A stretch of DNA of 64,000 bases from NCBI RefSeq assembly GCF_017347605.1, contig NZ_AP024484.1, positions 3,176,501-3,240,500 on the forward strand. The letters run 5' to 3'. The DNA comes from Prevotella herbatica (GTDB lineage Bacteria; Bacteroidota; Bacteroidia; Bacteroidales; Bacteroidaceae). The number at the start of each line of letters is the position of its first letter. The stretch's first letter is position 1. The translations under genes and the position numbers were made by a program. Under the pieces are notes generated by a model. That model was not told where the DNA came from. It made no database searches and worked only from the letters and a program-made list of their open reading frames with translations. This document shows, piece by piece, positions 54,288 through 64,000 of this stretch.

Positions 54288-55002
54288 CAGGGTAAATATT
54301 GTCTATATCTATAATTCTTAATTCAATTGCACGAACAACAAGACGAGTCGCATTCACACCAACCTTACCATTGCCATTTGGAAATAATTTCTGTACCAAT
54401 TCGTTTTGGCGTTTTTCCAAACTTTTCACTCCAAAAGGCATTCCACGTAAGTTTGTTATTTGCTCTTTTGTATATCCAAGTGCAAGGTGGCGTAGAAAAC
54501 GTTCATCGTATTCATCAATTTCATAATCAACAAATGCTTCTTGTCTCATGATTTGATTTTTCACACTTTCCATGAATTTTGAAACAATCTTTTCAAGTAT
54601 TGGCTGATTAAAAACGAGTTTTTTACCGTTCATTACGCTAGAAACATCCCCCCTAGTAAGAAGTTCGCCGCTTTTTAGAATAATACCATCACATCCTGCG
54701 TCCAGAACATCAACCCAGAGCTTTTCGTTAAGTATTTCACCTGTGAAAATAAGAACCTTTATGTTGGGATAAGTTTCTTTTGTGTGTCGGCAAATTTCAA
54801 CGCCAACAGTCGTACTTCCACCTAATCCTAAATCCAAAAGAACCAAATCTGGCATTTGTACTTTTAGAAGCTTCCAGTAAGTTGCCTCATTTTCAGCCGT
54901 ACCGATAATCTGAGCTTCAGGAATATCATTACGAATAATACCTTCTGTACCTTTTAGTTCAAGAGGTACATCCTCAACAATTATGATTTTAAAATTATCC
55001 AT
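54277..55002 (-). CDS. Response regulator
   Basis: A 241-residue protein with a full receiver domain: acidic pair E10/D11, phosphoacceptor D57 ('LVLLDLGLG'), T87 and K110 ('IILKSGE'). The C-terminal part (about 160-241) has 'EYDERFLRHLALGYTKEQIT' and 'VGVNATRLVVRAIELRI', a probable helix-turn-helix output of the type paired with DUF5112/5113 kinases. It follows the kinase gene after six bases, so the two form a two-component pair. Confidence 0.88.
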   Translation of the reverse strand: MDNFKIIIVEDVPLELKGTEGIIRNDIPEAQIIGTAENEATYWKLLKVQMPDLVLLDLGLGGSTTVGVEICRHTKETYPNIKVLIFTGEILNEKLWVDVLDAGCDGIILKSGELLTRGDVSSVMNGKKLVFNQPILEKIVSKFMESVKNQIMRQEAFVDYEIDEYDERFLRHLALGYTKEQITNLRGMPFGVKSLEKRQNELVQKLFPNGNGKVGVNATRLVVRAIELRIIDIDNIYPDEE

Positions 55003-55008
55003 ATACTT

Positions 55009-58000
55009 TTATATAATGTTTAGTTTAGAGGGGAGTTTTAACTCAATGTCTACTCCACTGGATACGTTATTTGCAGCCTGTATTCCACAACCACGCAAAT
55101 TAGTAGCTTCTCCAATTTCTCTCACAATCTGTCGACATATCATGTATTCAATATTAACAGATGCTGGCGTAAACAATTCTGCACATTGTTTAGCGTCAAG
55201 TTGCAAAGATGGCAATGTAATCTTTATACTAACGTAGTTATTGTCCCTAGTTAATATATTTTTTTCAATTGTTTTTTCACCACTAAGTTTTTTTAACAGA
55301 TCGAATAGATATTTTATTAGTGCTTCGTCAATTTTAATGTTAGCATCAAGCTGCCTCATGGCTTGTAAACTCAGTAGTGTGTATAACTGTCTGTAATAGT
55401 TTGCAGTCTCACTTATCGCATTGAGGTTGTCTTCTTGAGAGTCTACAAGTTGTCGTATTCTTGAAGGATAATACATTGTCTCATGTTTCAAGGTTGAAAG
55501 ACAATTATCAAGAACATTATTACTGATATGCAAACGCTCATTCTCGTACTCTAGCTTGCGTAGTTCGTCAACAGCGGCCTCTGTACTAACAGTCTGTTTT
55601 TTGTCTTCCTCAAGACTTATTAGCAATGCGCTTTCTATCTTTTTAACAACATCGTTCAACTGCGAATCAGAAGCTTTTAAAAGTTTATTTGCGTCGTTCC
55701 ATATCTTAATGATCTTGTCTAGTTTATTAGAAGAATCTATATCAGAAAGCAGAACATTATTTATATTATTGACTTTCTCCAGACATAATCTATAGTAAAG
55801 TCTATGTCGATAATACAGAAAATAATAAGCAGGGAATATAGATACGAGCATTATTATGAGTAATATTATCGCAACATTTTTGTTGTTTTCTGATTTTTGC
55901 ATCACTATTACATATTCTCCTAGAGTATTATCTGCAGAGCGTTCTCGGAATAGTTGTGTATATAATCTATTGTTATAATGATATACATCCCATAAATGCA
56001 AAGCTAATGCTGCTACTGCAGTTTCGTTTCTTATATCTAGAATCACGTCATAACTAGTCTTAAGATGTGATCGAAACCATGCTATTTCAGCAGGAAGAGT
56101 CTCACTGCCAATATATTTCATGGTATCTCTTCCATTGATATATTTTGATTTGTAATATTTATTTAAGTAATGTCTGCATAAGTTAGAATATATCAATGTT
56201 TTCGGATAAGTCCTTTTTATATTACTATAATATGCACTGTCAGCATATTTTTCAGCAACAGCAAGATTCACGTCTTTAGCAGCGAAGGAAGATAGTGAAC
56301 TAAAACATATACTAATTAGTAATAATGTACGCATGATACCTTTAGGAAGTCTGAATGCGAAGCGGCTCCCCTGCCCTTTCTTGCTCTCAGCATAAATAGA
56401 GCAAACTGAAAATATTTGACTGATTTTGTGATATCTCTCAATTATACCTTTGCAATTCATCAATCCAAAACCATGTGACATTTCTGCCTTTTGACCATCT
56501 TCCAATTTCTCATCAATAATTGTCTTATGTTCAAAAATATGAGCAATCTCATCCTCTGTCATACCTTCCCCTGTATCAAGTATTGATATTTCTACATATT
56601 CATCGTGTTCTTCACCAGCTATAATAACCTTTCCTGTTGGCGGTGTAAACTTTCTGGCATTATCGGCAAGAGTGTTAATCATAAACAGAGTTAGGGTTTT
56701 ATCTGCTTTAACGATAGCTTCCGTTGGTTTGATGATTAAATCAATTCCTTTTAGACTGAATCCCATACTTCCGTTACCGACAATGTCAAACAACGATTGC
56801 AATCTAAAACTTTCAATATGCATGCTAAGTTGACCTTGGCGGAGTTGTATCCAATGTGTAAGGATATTATTGTAGTCAATAATTTTATCTGTTAATTCGC
56901 TTATATATGTATATCTATATTTGCGTATTTCTTCAGACTCGTCACGAGATTCAAGGCATTTTATCTCATTAATTATTCTATTAATAAATGGCAAAATACT
57001 GTTTACTAATGATATTTTAGCGCGTTGTTCAAGATTACGTTTATTGTTGTTTGAAAGGTGTAAATTCTCAATTTGAATTTTTTCTGAGATATCCTCATAG
57101 GTTTCTTTGCGCTGTTTGATACTTTGTTCTTCATCATATTGCCATTGTCGTAACGGTTTAAGTAGGCTGCTAATAGAAAAATTCTTATCACTTTTTTGGC
57201 GCATTCTGTCAAATATGAATAATAAAACTAGCACAAGGATAATCATCATTACAACAGCTAAAATCATTATATTCAGTGTTGAAGAAGATTTATCCAATTG
57301 CTCAGCACGAGCTTCTAATAATCTATCTTGGCGTGTCTTTTCCTGTATATCAAGGTATATGTTTCTATTGTAATCACTTAATGACTTATTATCAATAGCA
57401 GAATATGCTAGCGACAATTGTTCTCTAATAGAAGATACTAAATCCGGGGCTCTTTCAATAATTGGATTTACATATAATGCATTATTAAGGCAGGTGATGG
57501 CCGAATTATAATCTTTTATCTGCCAATAACATTGAGCAAGTGTTCTATATGAACCGGCAATTTGGTAAACATCACCATATTTAATAAAAATATTTAAAGA
57601 ACGTTGAGCCAAATTTCCTGCCAAAAGAGAATCCGGCATGTAATCTGTGTTGACGTATTTAATATCTGGAAGATTATTTGCAATAAGATATTTTCTCATT
57701 TCAGGTTCTTGAAGATGTTCACTTATTGCTTGCATAGAGTTAGCTTCCCAAAATGGATAATGATATCTTTTTGAAAGAATATAACAGCGCATTAAATAGT
57801 CAAATTCTTCTTGGCTGATGTTCTTACTAGTACCTTTTGTTATAATTCCTCCTGATCCTATATTATAAAAATATGATAATAATTGTGCCGTATCTTTTTG
57901 TATCGGGCCGAATGGATCAATTTTCTTCAGAGCATCTGCAGATTGATTTTTTAATCCTACATAGTAGAAATAAGTTGAATTGATAATATGAAATTCAGTA

Positions 58001-58488
58001 GTAGCATAAGTCAGACGCATTATTTGGCGATCTGTCAATTCTTTCTTTTCTTCATCAATTCGTCTCATTTTGCGCAATGCATTTTCACGATATGAATAAA
58101 AGTCCTTATTACGTGACTGTCTTTGGCAAAGACGCATGCATTGAACATCTGCAATTAGTAACTCAATTTGATTGTCTGTATAACCTGCGATGTTTTTTAG
58201 TAGTTTGTACGCTCCGCTGTAATTCATACGAATCGTACTGACGAAAGCTAAATTATTCAAAGCTTCAGCTTTGCCTTCAGGATAGCCGTCTGAAAGTAAA
58301 AAAGCTTTTCGTGCGTAAGTATATGTTGAGTCTAGATTTCTGTAATGAAAGGCGTAAGATTTTGTATTCAGCAAATCTACCTCATCCTTATTTGATGGTG
58401 AACATGCTGAAAAACAGAAAAGGCTTCCTATGCATATAAGCATTAAGAAGCCTTTTATAATGTTATATTTAATTTCTTGCTTTTGCAA
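55009..58488 (-). CDS. Tandem hybrid sensor histidine kinase (DUF5112/DUF5113 type)
   Basis: A 1159-residue protein. In order: lipoprotein-like signal ('FCFSAC'); TPR-like periplasmic region (to about 405); membrane helix (about 408-428); helical dimerisation-like region (about 487-560) with no phosphoacceptor His visible; a GHKL ATPase with N-box '[10 protein letters not shown]' (605), 'DTGEGM' (638) and 'GFGLMN' (673). An internal signal-like helix follows from M719, then a second periplasmic part, a helix at about 871-893, an H-box-like '[12 protein letters not shown]' (His1002), and a degenerate C-terminal ATPase-like region. The frame opens with TTG at 58488; an ATG at 58443 is the alternative. 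It overlaps eda by 20 bases if TTG is used. Confidence 0.85.
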   Translation of the reverse strand: MQKQEIKYNIIKGFLMLICIGSLFCFSACSPSNKDEVDLLNTKSYAFHYRNLDSTYTYARKAFLLSDGYPEGKAEALNNLAFVSTIRMNYSGAYKLLKNIAGYTDNQIELLIADVQCMRLCQRQSRNKDFYSYRENALRKMRRIDEEKKELTDRQIMRLTYATTEFHIINSTYFYYVGLKNQSADALKKIDPFGPIQKDTAQLLSYFYNIGSGGIITKGTSKNISQEEFDYLMRCYILSKRYHYPFWEANSMQAISEHLQEPEMRKYLIANNLPDIKYVNTDYMPDSLLAGNLAQRSLNIFIKYGDVYQIAGSYRTLAQCYWQIKDYNSAITCLNNALYVNPIIERAPDLVSSIREQLSLAYSAIDNKSLSDYNRNIYLDIQEKTRQDRLLEARAEQLDKSSSTLNIMILAVVMMIILVLVLLFIFDRMRQKSDKNFSISSLLKPLRQWQYDEEQSIKQRKETYEDISEKIQIENLHLSNNNKRNLEQRAKISLVNSILPFINRIINEIKCLESRDESEEIRKYRYTYISELTDKIIDYNNILTHWIQLRQGQLSMHIESFRLQSLFDIVGNGSMGFSLKGIDLIIKPTEAIVKADKTLTLFMINTLADNARKFTPPTGKVIIAGEEHDEYVEISILDTGEGMTEDEIAHIFEHKTIIDEKLEDGQKAEMSHGFGLMNCKGIIERYHKISQIFSVCSIYAESKKGQGSRFAFRLPKGIMRTLLLISICFSSLSSFAAKDVNLAVAEKYADSAYYSNIKRTYPKTLIYSNLCRHYLNKYYKSKYINGRDTMKYIGSETLPAEIAWFRSHLKTSYDVILDIRNETAVAALALHLWDVYHYNNRLYTQLFRERSADNTLGEYVIVMQKSENNKNVAIILLIIMLVSIFPAYYFLYYRHRLYYRLCLEKVNNINNVLLSDIDSSNKLDKIIKIWNDANKLLKASDSQLNDVVKKIESALLISLEEDKKQTVSTEAAVDELRKLEYENERLHISNNVLDNCLSTLKHETMYYPSRIRQLVDSQEDNLNAISETANYYRQLYTLLSLQAMRQLDANIKIDEALIKYLFDLLKKLSGEKTIEKNILTRDNNYVSIKITLPSLQLDAKQCAELFTPASVNIEYMICRQIVREIGEATNLRGCGIQAANNVSSGVDIELKLPSKLNII

Positions 58489-59140
58489 TATATCCTAAAG
58501 ATTCTTTACATTTGTCTGTTATGGCTTGCCAGTTTCCTGATGCAATGGTTTCTTTTGGGAACAATTTAGATCCCATGCCCACACAAAGCACACCAGCTTT
58601 AATCCATGATGTAAGATTCTCCTCATCTGGAGATACAGCTCCTGTAACCATGATATTGCTCCAACGTAGTGGCCCCAGTACATTCTTTACAAATGAAGGA
58701 CCACCAACATTACCTGCTGGGAATACCTTTGTCACATCACATCCTGCAGCTTGAGCATTACTCATTTCGCTTACGCTTCCGCAACCTGGAGAATAAGGAA
58801 CTAGGCGACGGTTACATACTGGTGCTATTTCTGGATTAAAGTTTGGTCCAACAATGAAGTTTGCACCAAGTTGCATATATAATGCTGCTGTTGCAGCATC
58901 AAGAACGGTGCCAGCACCAAGGATAAGTTCTGGACAATCCTTTGATGCCCATTTCACTAACTCACCAAATATCTCATGTGCGAAATCGCCACGATTAGTG
59001 AATTCGAAAACACGAACACCACCTTCGTAACAAGCCTTTATTACGTTTTTACATATATCGATATCGCTATTGTAGAATACTGGAACCATACCAGTTTCTT
59101 TCATAGCGCAAATAACTTGTACTTTATTAAATTTTGCCAT
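58469..59140 (-). CDS. eda: KHG/KDPG aldolase
   Basis: The 223-residue class I aldolase splits 2-keto-3-deoxy-6-phosphogluconate into pyruvate and glyceraldehyde-3-phosphate. It has '[20 protein letters not shown]' (active-site Glu strand), '[20 protein letters not shown]' and '[20 protein letters not shown]'; the Schiff-base Lys seems to be in '[17 protein letters not shown]'. I start it at the ATG at 59140, since the 24 upstream residues of the longer frame do not fit the family. It lies 25 bases after kdgK. Confidence 0.93.
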   Translation of the reverse strand: MAKFNKVQVICAMKETGMVPVFYNSDIDICKNVIKACYEGGVRVFEFTNRGDFAHEIFGELVKWASKDCPELILGAGTVLDAATAALYMQLGANFIVGPNFNPEIAPVCNRRLVPYSPGCGSVSEMSNAQAAGCDVTKVFPAGNVGGPSFVKNVLGPLRWSNIMVTGAVSPDEENLTSWIKAGVLCVGMGSKLFPKETIASGNWQAITDKCKESLGYIAKARN

Positions 59141-59165
59141 TATTTTTTTGTTATAAGTTCTTAGT

Positions 59166-60188
59166 TTAGCGCTGAACACGTCCATTAGCATTTCCGCCAG
59201 CAAGACTTTCAACTTCTGCCAAAGATACCTGATTGAAATCTCCAGGTATAGTATGCTTCAGCGCACTTGCTGCAACTGCGAATTCCAAAGCCTTGGCTTG
59301 ATCCTTATATGTTAGCATTCCATGAATCAAACCTCCAGAGAACGAATCACCACCGCCAACACGATCTATAATTGGATTAATGTCATAATGTTTGCTTTGA
59401 TAGAATTCTTTGCCATCGTAAATCAAGGCTTTCCAACCATTATGAGTAGCAGACAGACTTTCACGAAGTGTAGAAACAACATACTTGAATCCAAATTCTT
59501 TCATCATTCCCTTGAAAATACCATAGTATCCCTCTGCATCAGTCTTTCCACCTTCTACATCTGCATCTGGTTTGAAACCAAGACAAAGTTGTGCGTCCTC
59601 TTCATTGCCAATACAAACATCAACATATTTCATAAGAGGTTTCATTACAGATATAGCCTTTTCTGAAGTCCATAATTTCTTCCTGAAATTCAAGTCTACA
59701 GATACCGTTACATTATGACGCTTAGCAGCTTCACATGCTAATTTAGTTAGTTCTGCAGCTTTATCACTTATGGCTGGTGTGATACCGCTCCAATGAAACC
59801 AATCTGCACCTTCCATAATAGCATCAAAATCAAAATCAGATGTTTCGGCTTCAGCAATGGCACTGTTGGCTCTGTCGTAAATAACTTTAGAAGGGCGCAT
59901 GCTGGCTCCAGTTTCTGCATAGTAAAGACCTACCCTATCACCACCTCTTGCAATAAAATCTGTATTAACTCCATAGCGACGAAGTGCATTTACTGCAATC
60001 TGACCGATTTCGTGCTTTGGAAGTTTTGATACGAAATATGTATCATGACCATAATTAGCTAAACTAACAGCAACATTGGCCTCACCGCCTCCAGGTATAA
60101 TTCTGAAAGAATCAGTCTGGACGAAACGATAATTGCCTTCAGGTGAAAGGCGAAGCATAATCTCACCTAATGTAACGATTTTACCCAT
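59166..60188 (-). CDS. kdgK: 2-keto-3-deoxygluconate kinase (PfkB family)
   Basis: The 340-residue sugar kinase phosphorylates KDG to KDPG. '[20 protein letters not shown]' is the N-terminal PfkB signature, and '[18 protein letters not shown]' holds the anion hole and catalytic Asp. The KDG assignment rests on the adjacent eda and the divergent uxaA. TATTTTTG at 60244-60251 (minus) is the likely -7 box. Confidence 0.92.
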   Translation of the reverse strand: MGKIVTLGEIMLRLSPEGNYRFVQTDSFRIIPGGGEANVAVSLANYGHDTYFVSKLPKHEIGQIAVNALRRYGVNTDFIARGGDRVGLYYAETGASMRPSKVIYDRANSAIAEAETSDFDFDAIMEGADWFHWSGITPAISDKAAELTKLACEAAKRHNVTVSVDLNFRKKLWTSEKAISVMKPLMKYVDVCIGNEEDAQLCLGFKPDADVEGGKTDAEGYYGIFKGMMKEFGFKYVVSTLRESLSATHNGWKALIYDGKEFYQSKHYDINPIIDRVGGGDSFSGGLIHGMLTYKDQAKALEFAVAASALKHTIPGDFNQVSLAEVESLAGGNANGRVQR

Positions 60189-60315
60189 TTTAATCTTAAA
60201 TTTAATTGTTTGTTATAGATTAATTATAACTTGTTTGTCATCGCAAAAATAACTATAATTTTGCAATTTAGAAAATAAAATGAAAAAAAAATGAGCTTTT
60301 AGCTAAAATAAATGG

Positions 60316-60331
60316 TTGTGCGCACGCACAA
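60316..60331. promoter_or_regulatory. Candidate LacI-type operator
   Basis: A 16-bp inverted repeat, TTGTGCG-CA-CGCACAA, has perfect 7-bp arms. It lies between the divergent kdgK and lacI-family promoters, 15 bases upstream of the regulator's -7 box. GTGGGCGCACACA at 60375-60387 is a weaker second site. Confidence 0.55.
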
Positions 60332-60346
60332 TTCAATATTTATTAC

Positions 60347-60354
60347 TATATTTG
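60347..60354 (+). promoter_or_regulatory. -7 box for the LacI-family regulator
   Basis: TATATTTG matches TAnnTTTG and lies 82 bases before the ATG at 60436. No clear -33 box is seen. A second -7-like box, TAATTTTG, lies at 60256-60263. Confidence 0.5.
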
Positions 60355-60435
60355 CCAACAATAACACCTACTCGTGGGCGCACACAGCCCTTATAATATT
60401 AAGGTATAATGCGTTTGCGGTTATTACTTAAGACT

Positions 60436-61500
60436 ATGACTGAAAAAATAAGAATTAAAGACATCGCCGAAATGGCGGGAGTCTCTGTCGGAACAGTAGA
60501 CCGTGTTCTGCACAATCGTCCTAATGTGTCACCTCCAGCTAGAGAAAAAGTTGAGAAAGCTCTCAAGGAGATGAACTATCAGCCTAATATGTATGCTAGT
60601 GCATTAGCATACAACAAATCGTATACTTTCTATCTTTTCATTCCAAATCATGAACAGGAAACTTATTGGGAAGAAATAGAAGAAGGTGCCAATAAGGCTA
60701 TGGAGTCAAGGCGTGACTTCAATATTGATGTCAGAATAATGTATTATGAAAGATTTAGCGATGAGTCTTTTACTGAAAAAAGCGAAGAATGTCTTGCTAA
60801 TAATCCTGATGGTGTGATAGTTGTTCCTGCGGAACTAGATATTACTCGTCAATTTACTGATAAGTTGCATGAGTCTAATATTCCTTTTATAATGCTTGAC
60901 TCTTATATGCCAGACCTATTGCCGCTCTCTTTTTATGGTCAAGATTCTTTCAGTAGTGGATATTTTGCTGCAAAAATTATGATGATGGTTGCTGCAAATG
61001 ATACAGAAATTATGATCATGAAGCAGATGAAATCAGGTAGGGTTGTTAGTAAGCAGCAGGCTAACCGTGAAGTTGGCTTCAGGCATTACATGAGAGATCA
61101 CTTCCCAGATATCAAAATATTAGAGGTTAATTTACCACTTGATAGTAGTAAGACAGAATATGATACTATTCTTGATGACTTCTTTAATGAGCATCCACAG
61201 TTGCATCATTGCATAACGCTGAATTCGAAAGCTCATATTGTTGGTGAGTTCTTACTTAGAACAAATAGACGTGATGTTCAAATTATGGGATATGATATGG
61301 TTGGAAAAAATGCAGAGTGTCTAAGACAAGGTAGTATTTCGTTCCTAATAGCACAGCATGCATACCAACAAGGATATAGTTGCGTTGAGGCTCTTTTTAA
61401 AGCCATTGTGTTGAAGAAAAAAGTGCAACCTGTAAACTATATGCCTATAGAATTATTGTTGAAAGAAAATGTTGACTTCTATCGTAGAACTCAATTATAA
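60436..61500 (+). CDS. LacI-family transcriptional regulator
   Basis: A 354-residue regulator: an N-terminal LacI helix-turn-helix ('RIKDIAEMAGVSVGTVDRVL', then hinge 'MNYQPNMYASALAYNKSYTF') and a periplasmic-binding-protein-like effector domain. It probably senses a hexuronate breakdown product and controls the flanking kdgK-eda and uxaA transcripts. I chose the ATG at 60436 ('MTEKIRIKDIAEM') over the longer frame from 60409, because the helix-turn-helix begins right after it. It is followed by uxaA after 14 bases. Confidence 0.9.
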   Translation: MTEKIRIKDIAEMAGVSVGTVDRVLHNRPNVSPPAREKVEKALKEMNYQPNMYASALAYNKSYTFYLFIPNHEQETYWEEIEEGANKAMESRRDFNIDVRIMYYERFSDESFTEKSEECLANNPDGVIVVPAELDITRQFTDKLHESNIPFIMLDSYMPDLLPLSFYGQDSFSSGYFAAKIMMMVAANDTEIMIMKQMKSGRVVSKQQANREVGFRHYMRDHFPDIKILEVNLPLDSSKTEYDTILDDFFNEHPQLHHCITLNSKAHIVGEFLLRTNRRDVQIMGYDMVGKNAECLRQGSISFLIAQHAYQQGYSCVEALFKAIVLKKKVQPVNYMPIELLLKENVDFYRRTQL

Positions 61501-61514
61501 ATACTACATAACAA

Positions 61515-63011
61515 ATGAAACAAACTACTGTACTGAAAATTAATAAGGCTGACTCTGTTGTTGTCTGTCTTAGACCTCTTCAAAAAGGAGAGATTATTAA
61601 TGTTGACGGTGAGGATATCACCATATTGCAAGATACCCCATCTGGTCATAAAATCCTAATTCGTGATACTGATGAGGGTGTTGATATTATCAAATACGGT
61701 TATCCTATTGGTCATGCTAAAGTCAATTTAAAAGCTGGAGAATGGGTAAATGAGAATAACTTGAAGACGAATTTAGCTGGTACTTTAGAGTATACATATT
61801 CGCCTGTTAATGAGGATCTTAATATAAAAAACGAGAACAAAAAATTTAAGGGATATATACGTAAAAATGGCGAAGTAGGAACAAGAAATGAAATATGGAT
61901 TGTACCTACTGTAGGATGCGTAAATGGAGTTGCTGAAAAATTGGTTGACAAATTAAAACAAGAAACTAAATTAGAAGGCATTGATGCTATACATGCATGG
62001 CATCATAATTATGGTTGTTCACAATTAAGTGACGATCATGAGAATACTCGTAAGATATTGCGTGATATTTGTCTGCACCCAAATACAGGTGGCGTATTGG
62101 TTCTTTCATTAGGCTGTGAAAACAACCAACCTGACGCTTTCATGGAAATGCTTGGTGATTATGACAAAGACCGCATTAAACTTCTTGTTACTCAAAAGGT
62201 GAAGGGTGACGAAGTTGAAGAGGGCATGAAGATATTGAGAGACCTCTACTCTTTGGCTAAGGATGATAAACGTGAGGATGTACCACTTAGTAAGTTGCGA
62301 ATCGGACTTAAATGCGGTGGAAGTGATGGCTTTAGCGGTATAACAGCTAATCCACTTGTTGGAGAATTGTCTGACTGGTTGGTTGCACAGGGAGGGACAA
62401 GTGTTCTGACGGAGGTTCCTGAAATGTTTGGAGCTGAGACTATATTGATGAACAGATGTAAAACTCCCGAGTTGTTTAACAAGACAGTTAGTTTAATTAA
62501 TAACTTCAAGGAATATTTTATCAGTCATGGTGAACCAGTTGGTGAAAATCCTTCACCAGGTAATAAAGCTGGTGGAATTTCAACATTGGAAGACAAGGCT
62601 TTGGGATGTACACAGAAATGTGGTCGTGCTAAAGTAAACGGAGTATTGGAATATGGTGATCGTTTATGTGATGATGGACTAAATTTACTTTCAGCTCCAG
62701 GAAATGACTTAGTTGCATCTACAGCTTTAGCTTCTGCAGGTTGTCAATTAGTGTTATTTACAACAGGACGTGGCACCCCATTTGGTACATTCGTTCCAAC
62801 GATGAAGATAAGCACAAACTCTACCCTATTTAACAACAAGCCAAATTGGATTGATTTCAATGCAGGTGAACTTATTGAAGGTAGCGATATGAAAGATGTT
62901 CTTAATAAGTTTATTGACAAAGTTATTTCTGTAGCTAGTGGAGAGCTTGTTAGAAATGAAATTAATGAATACAGAGAAATCTCTATATTCAAGAATGGTG
63001 TTACTTTATAA
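61515..63011 (+). CDS. uxaA: Altronate dehydratase (UxaA)
   Basis: The 498-residue dehydratase turns altronate into 2-keto-3-deoxygluconate. The N-terminal SAF domain (residues about 1-95) is joined to the C-terminal UxaA/GarD catalytic domain: 'GYIRKNGEVGTRNEIWIVPT', 'HAWHHNYGCSQLSDDHENTR', 'LGCENNQPDAF', 'GLKCGGSDGFSGITANPLVG' and 'STTALA'-like residues near the end. Both fused domains are complete. It feeds the divergently encoded kinase and aldolase. Confidence 0.93.
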   Translation: MKQTTVLKINKADSVVVCLRPLQKGEIINVDGEDITILQDTPSGHKILIRDTDEGVDIIKYGYPIGHAKVNLKAGEWVNENNLKTNLAGTLEYTYSPVNEDLNIKNENKKFKGYIRKNGEVGTRNEIWIVPTVGCVNGVAEKLVDKLKQETKLEGIDAIHAWHHNYGCSQLSDDHENTRKILRDICLHPNTGGVLVLSLGCENNQPDAFMEMLGDYDKDRIKLLVTQKVKGDEVEEGMKILRDLYSLAKDDKREDVPLSKLRIGLKCGGSDGFSGITANPLVGELSDWLVAQGGTSVLTEVPEMFGAETILMNRCKTPELFNKTVSLINNFKEYFISHGEPVGENPSPGNKAGGISTLEDKALGCTQKCGRAKVNGVLEYGDRLCDDGLNLLSAPGNDLVASTALASAGCQLVLFTTGRGTPFGTFVPTMKISTNSTLFNNKPNWIDFNAGELIEGSDMKDVLNKFIDKVISVASGELVRNEINEYREISIFKNGVTL

Positions 63012-63024
63012 ATAAAAACAACAA

Positions 63025-64000
63025 TTGAGCAATAAAAAAGGGTTACTGGCACTATCGCCTTTATTTGTTTTGATAGTATTCATCGTAATGTTTACTATCT
63101 ATTCAGTAGATAAGACAGACAAAAAACCAAATCTGTCACTAAGTGTAGCTTTCATGATTTCCAGCATTTATGCTGTAATTATTTCTGGCGGCATTCCTGT
63201 AAAAAAGAGGATTGATACATTTAGTAAAGGTGCTGGTGCTAGCAATCTGATGCTCATGCTTTGGATATATGTACTAGCGGGAGCGTTTGCAGCTTCTGCA
63301 AAAAGTATGGGAGCTATTGATGCTACTGTTAATATGGCTCTCAATTTTTTACCGGCAAGTTTAGTCTTACCAGGCTTATTTTTGGCAGCATGCTTTATCT
63401 CAATATCTATAGGTACAAGTGTTGGAACAGTTGTCGCATTAGTGCCAATAGCTGCTGGAATTGCCCATTCCACCGGTTCTAATGTTCCGTTAATTACTGC
63501 AATTGTTGTTGGTGGAGCATACTTTGGTGATAATCTTTCTTTTATTTCCGACACTACAGTCGTGGCGACGCAGACTCAGAATTGCAATATGTCTGACAAG
63601 TTCAAGGTCAATGCTATTATTGTAGCACCAGCGGCAATAATAGTTTTGGCTATATATGCTTTTATGGGAGCTGATTTCAATGCGCCGGCAGATGTAGGGC
63701 AAGTAGAATATTTGAAAGTAATACCTTATATAGCTGTTTTGGTAATAGCAGTAATGGGTATTAACGTAATGGGTGTTTTAACAATAGGCTTATTCTTATG
63801 TGGTATTATAGGCATTTTTGATGGTGACTATAATGTTTATGGTTGGTTGAGTGCTATGGGCGATGGAATATTGAGTATGGGTGAGCTTGTTATAATCGCG
63901 ATGTTAGCTGGTGGAATGCTTGAAATCATAAAAGAAAATGGCGGAATTGATTATATAATAGAAAAGATAACCAATAAGATATCTGGTAAAAGAGGTGCTG
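63025..64000 (+). CDS. NhaC-family Na+/H+ antiporter (3' truncated)
   Basis: The frame runs open from a TTG at 63025 to the window edge (325 codons seen). No ATG occurs before 63088, inside the first membrane helix, so TTG is the likely start. The protein has many membrane helices; 'SIGTSVGTVVALVPIAAGIA' and 'VVGGAYFGDNLSFISDTTVV' match the NhaC/Na+-H+ antiporter core with its conserved Asp residues. It begins 13 bases after uxaA. Its position suggests a role with hexuronate use, either ion balance or substrate uptake; that is inference. Confidence 0.85.
   Translation, partial: MSNKKGLLALSPLFVLIVFIVMFTIYSVDKTDKKPNLSLSVAFMISSIYAVIISGGIPVKKRIDTFSKGAGASNLMLMLWIYVLAGAFAASAKSMGAIDATVNMALNFLPASLVLPGLFLAACFISISIGTSVGTVVALVPIAAGIAHSTGSNVPLITAIVVGGAYFGDNLSFISDTTVVATQTQNCNMSDKFKVNAIIVAPAAIIVLAIYAFMGADFNAPADVGQVEYLKVIPYIAVLVIAVMGINVMGVLTIGLFLCGIIGIFDGDYNVYGWLSAMGDGILSMGELVIIAMLAGGMLEIIKENGGIDYIIEKITNKISGKRGA

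Overview
The window is an AT-rich stretch of a Bacteroidales chromosome, most likely a Prevotella-like member of the Prevotellaceae. This rests on the many family markers (DUF4295 after rpmB-rpmG, DUF4270, DUF3256, DUF4301, DUF4421, DUF5112/5113-type kinase, a T9SS-like sorting tail), on the general lack of Shine-Dalgarno sequences, and on repeated matches to the Bacteroidetes promoter (TTTG, about 20 bases, then TAnnTTTG). No prophage, insertion sequence, CRISPR array or rRNA operon was found. Most of the window is housekeeping DNA in short operons.

Layout. 1-4.9 kb: two HU-type DNA-binding genes (the second a membrane-anchored HU-LysM fusion), map, tsaD, a CinA-like gene, and rpmB-rpmG-DUF4295 closed by a strong terminator. 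5-8.2 kb: ispE with a Nudix hydrolase, diverging from dnaB. 8.2-14.7 kb: a leucine operon (leuA-leuC-leuD-second IPMS/citramalate-synthase-like gene-leuB) behind a branched-chain-rich leader peptide and attenuator. 14.7-15.8 kb: a gene-free, repeat-built island. 15.9-21.8 kb: a secreted deoxyribosyltransferase-like protein, a MORN-GH25 lipoprotein, an unknown anchored protein, a LolA-like chaperone and ftsK. 21.9-25.2 kb: 3'-5' exonuclease, RlmI-like methyltransferase, tilS. 25.2-30.7 kb: a 42-residue protein, a DUF4270 lipoprotein and a short GT5 protein, diverging from panC-panD, then pyk. 30.8-32.9 kb: biotin-dependent carboxyltransferase operon. 33.2-36.4 kb: hisG-hisD-hisC, then a lytic transglycosylase. 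37.7-40.3 kb: a candidate small RNA, a secreted M6 protease and an EFR1-type ferredoxin.

40.6-42.3 kb carries rnpB, two small membrane-associated genes, tRNA-Cys and a Cys-rich membrane peptide. 42.3-43.6 kb is a second repeat island that shares arms and 22-bp-period arrays with the first. A second candidate small RNA follows. 43.7-53.7 kb: DUF3256, DUF4301, a RelA-type (p)ppGpp synthetase with a dead hydrolase site, DUF1460, DUF4421, an oxidoreductase, engB and an ABC-F protein. 53.7-64 kb joins a sensor kinase/response regulator/DUF2975 group to a hexuronate degradation cluster: kdgK and eda on the minus strand diverge from a LacI regulator, altronate dehydratase and a truncated NhaC-type antiporter. 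UxaA, KdgK and Eda together take altronate through KDG and KDPG to pyruvate and glyceraldehyde-3-phosphate.

The parts most worth a second look are the two related repeat islands with 22-bp periodicity, the leu leader attenuator, the two promoter-and-terminator-bounded small RNAs with partly complementary cores, the tandem kinase whose ATPase and phosphoacceptor modules seem to be split, and the HU-LysM fusion.
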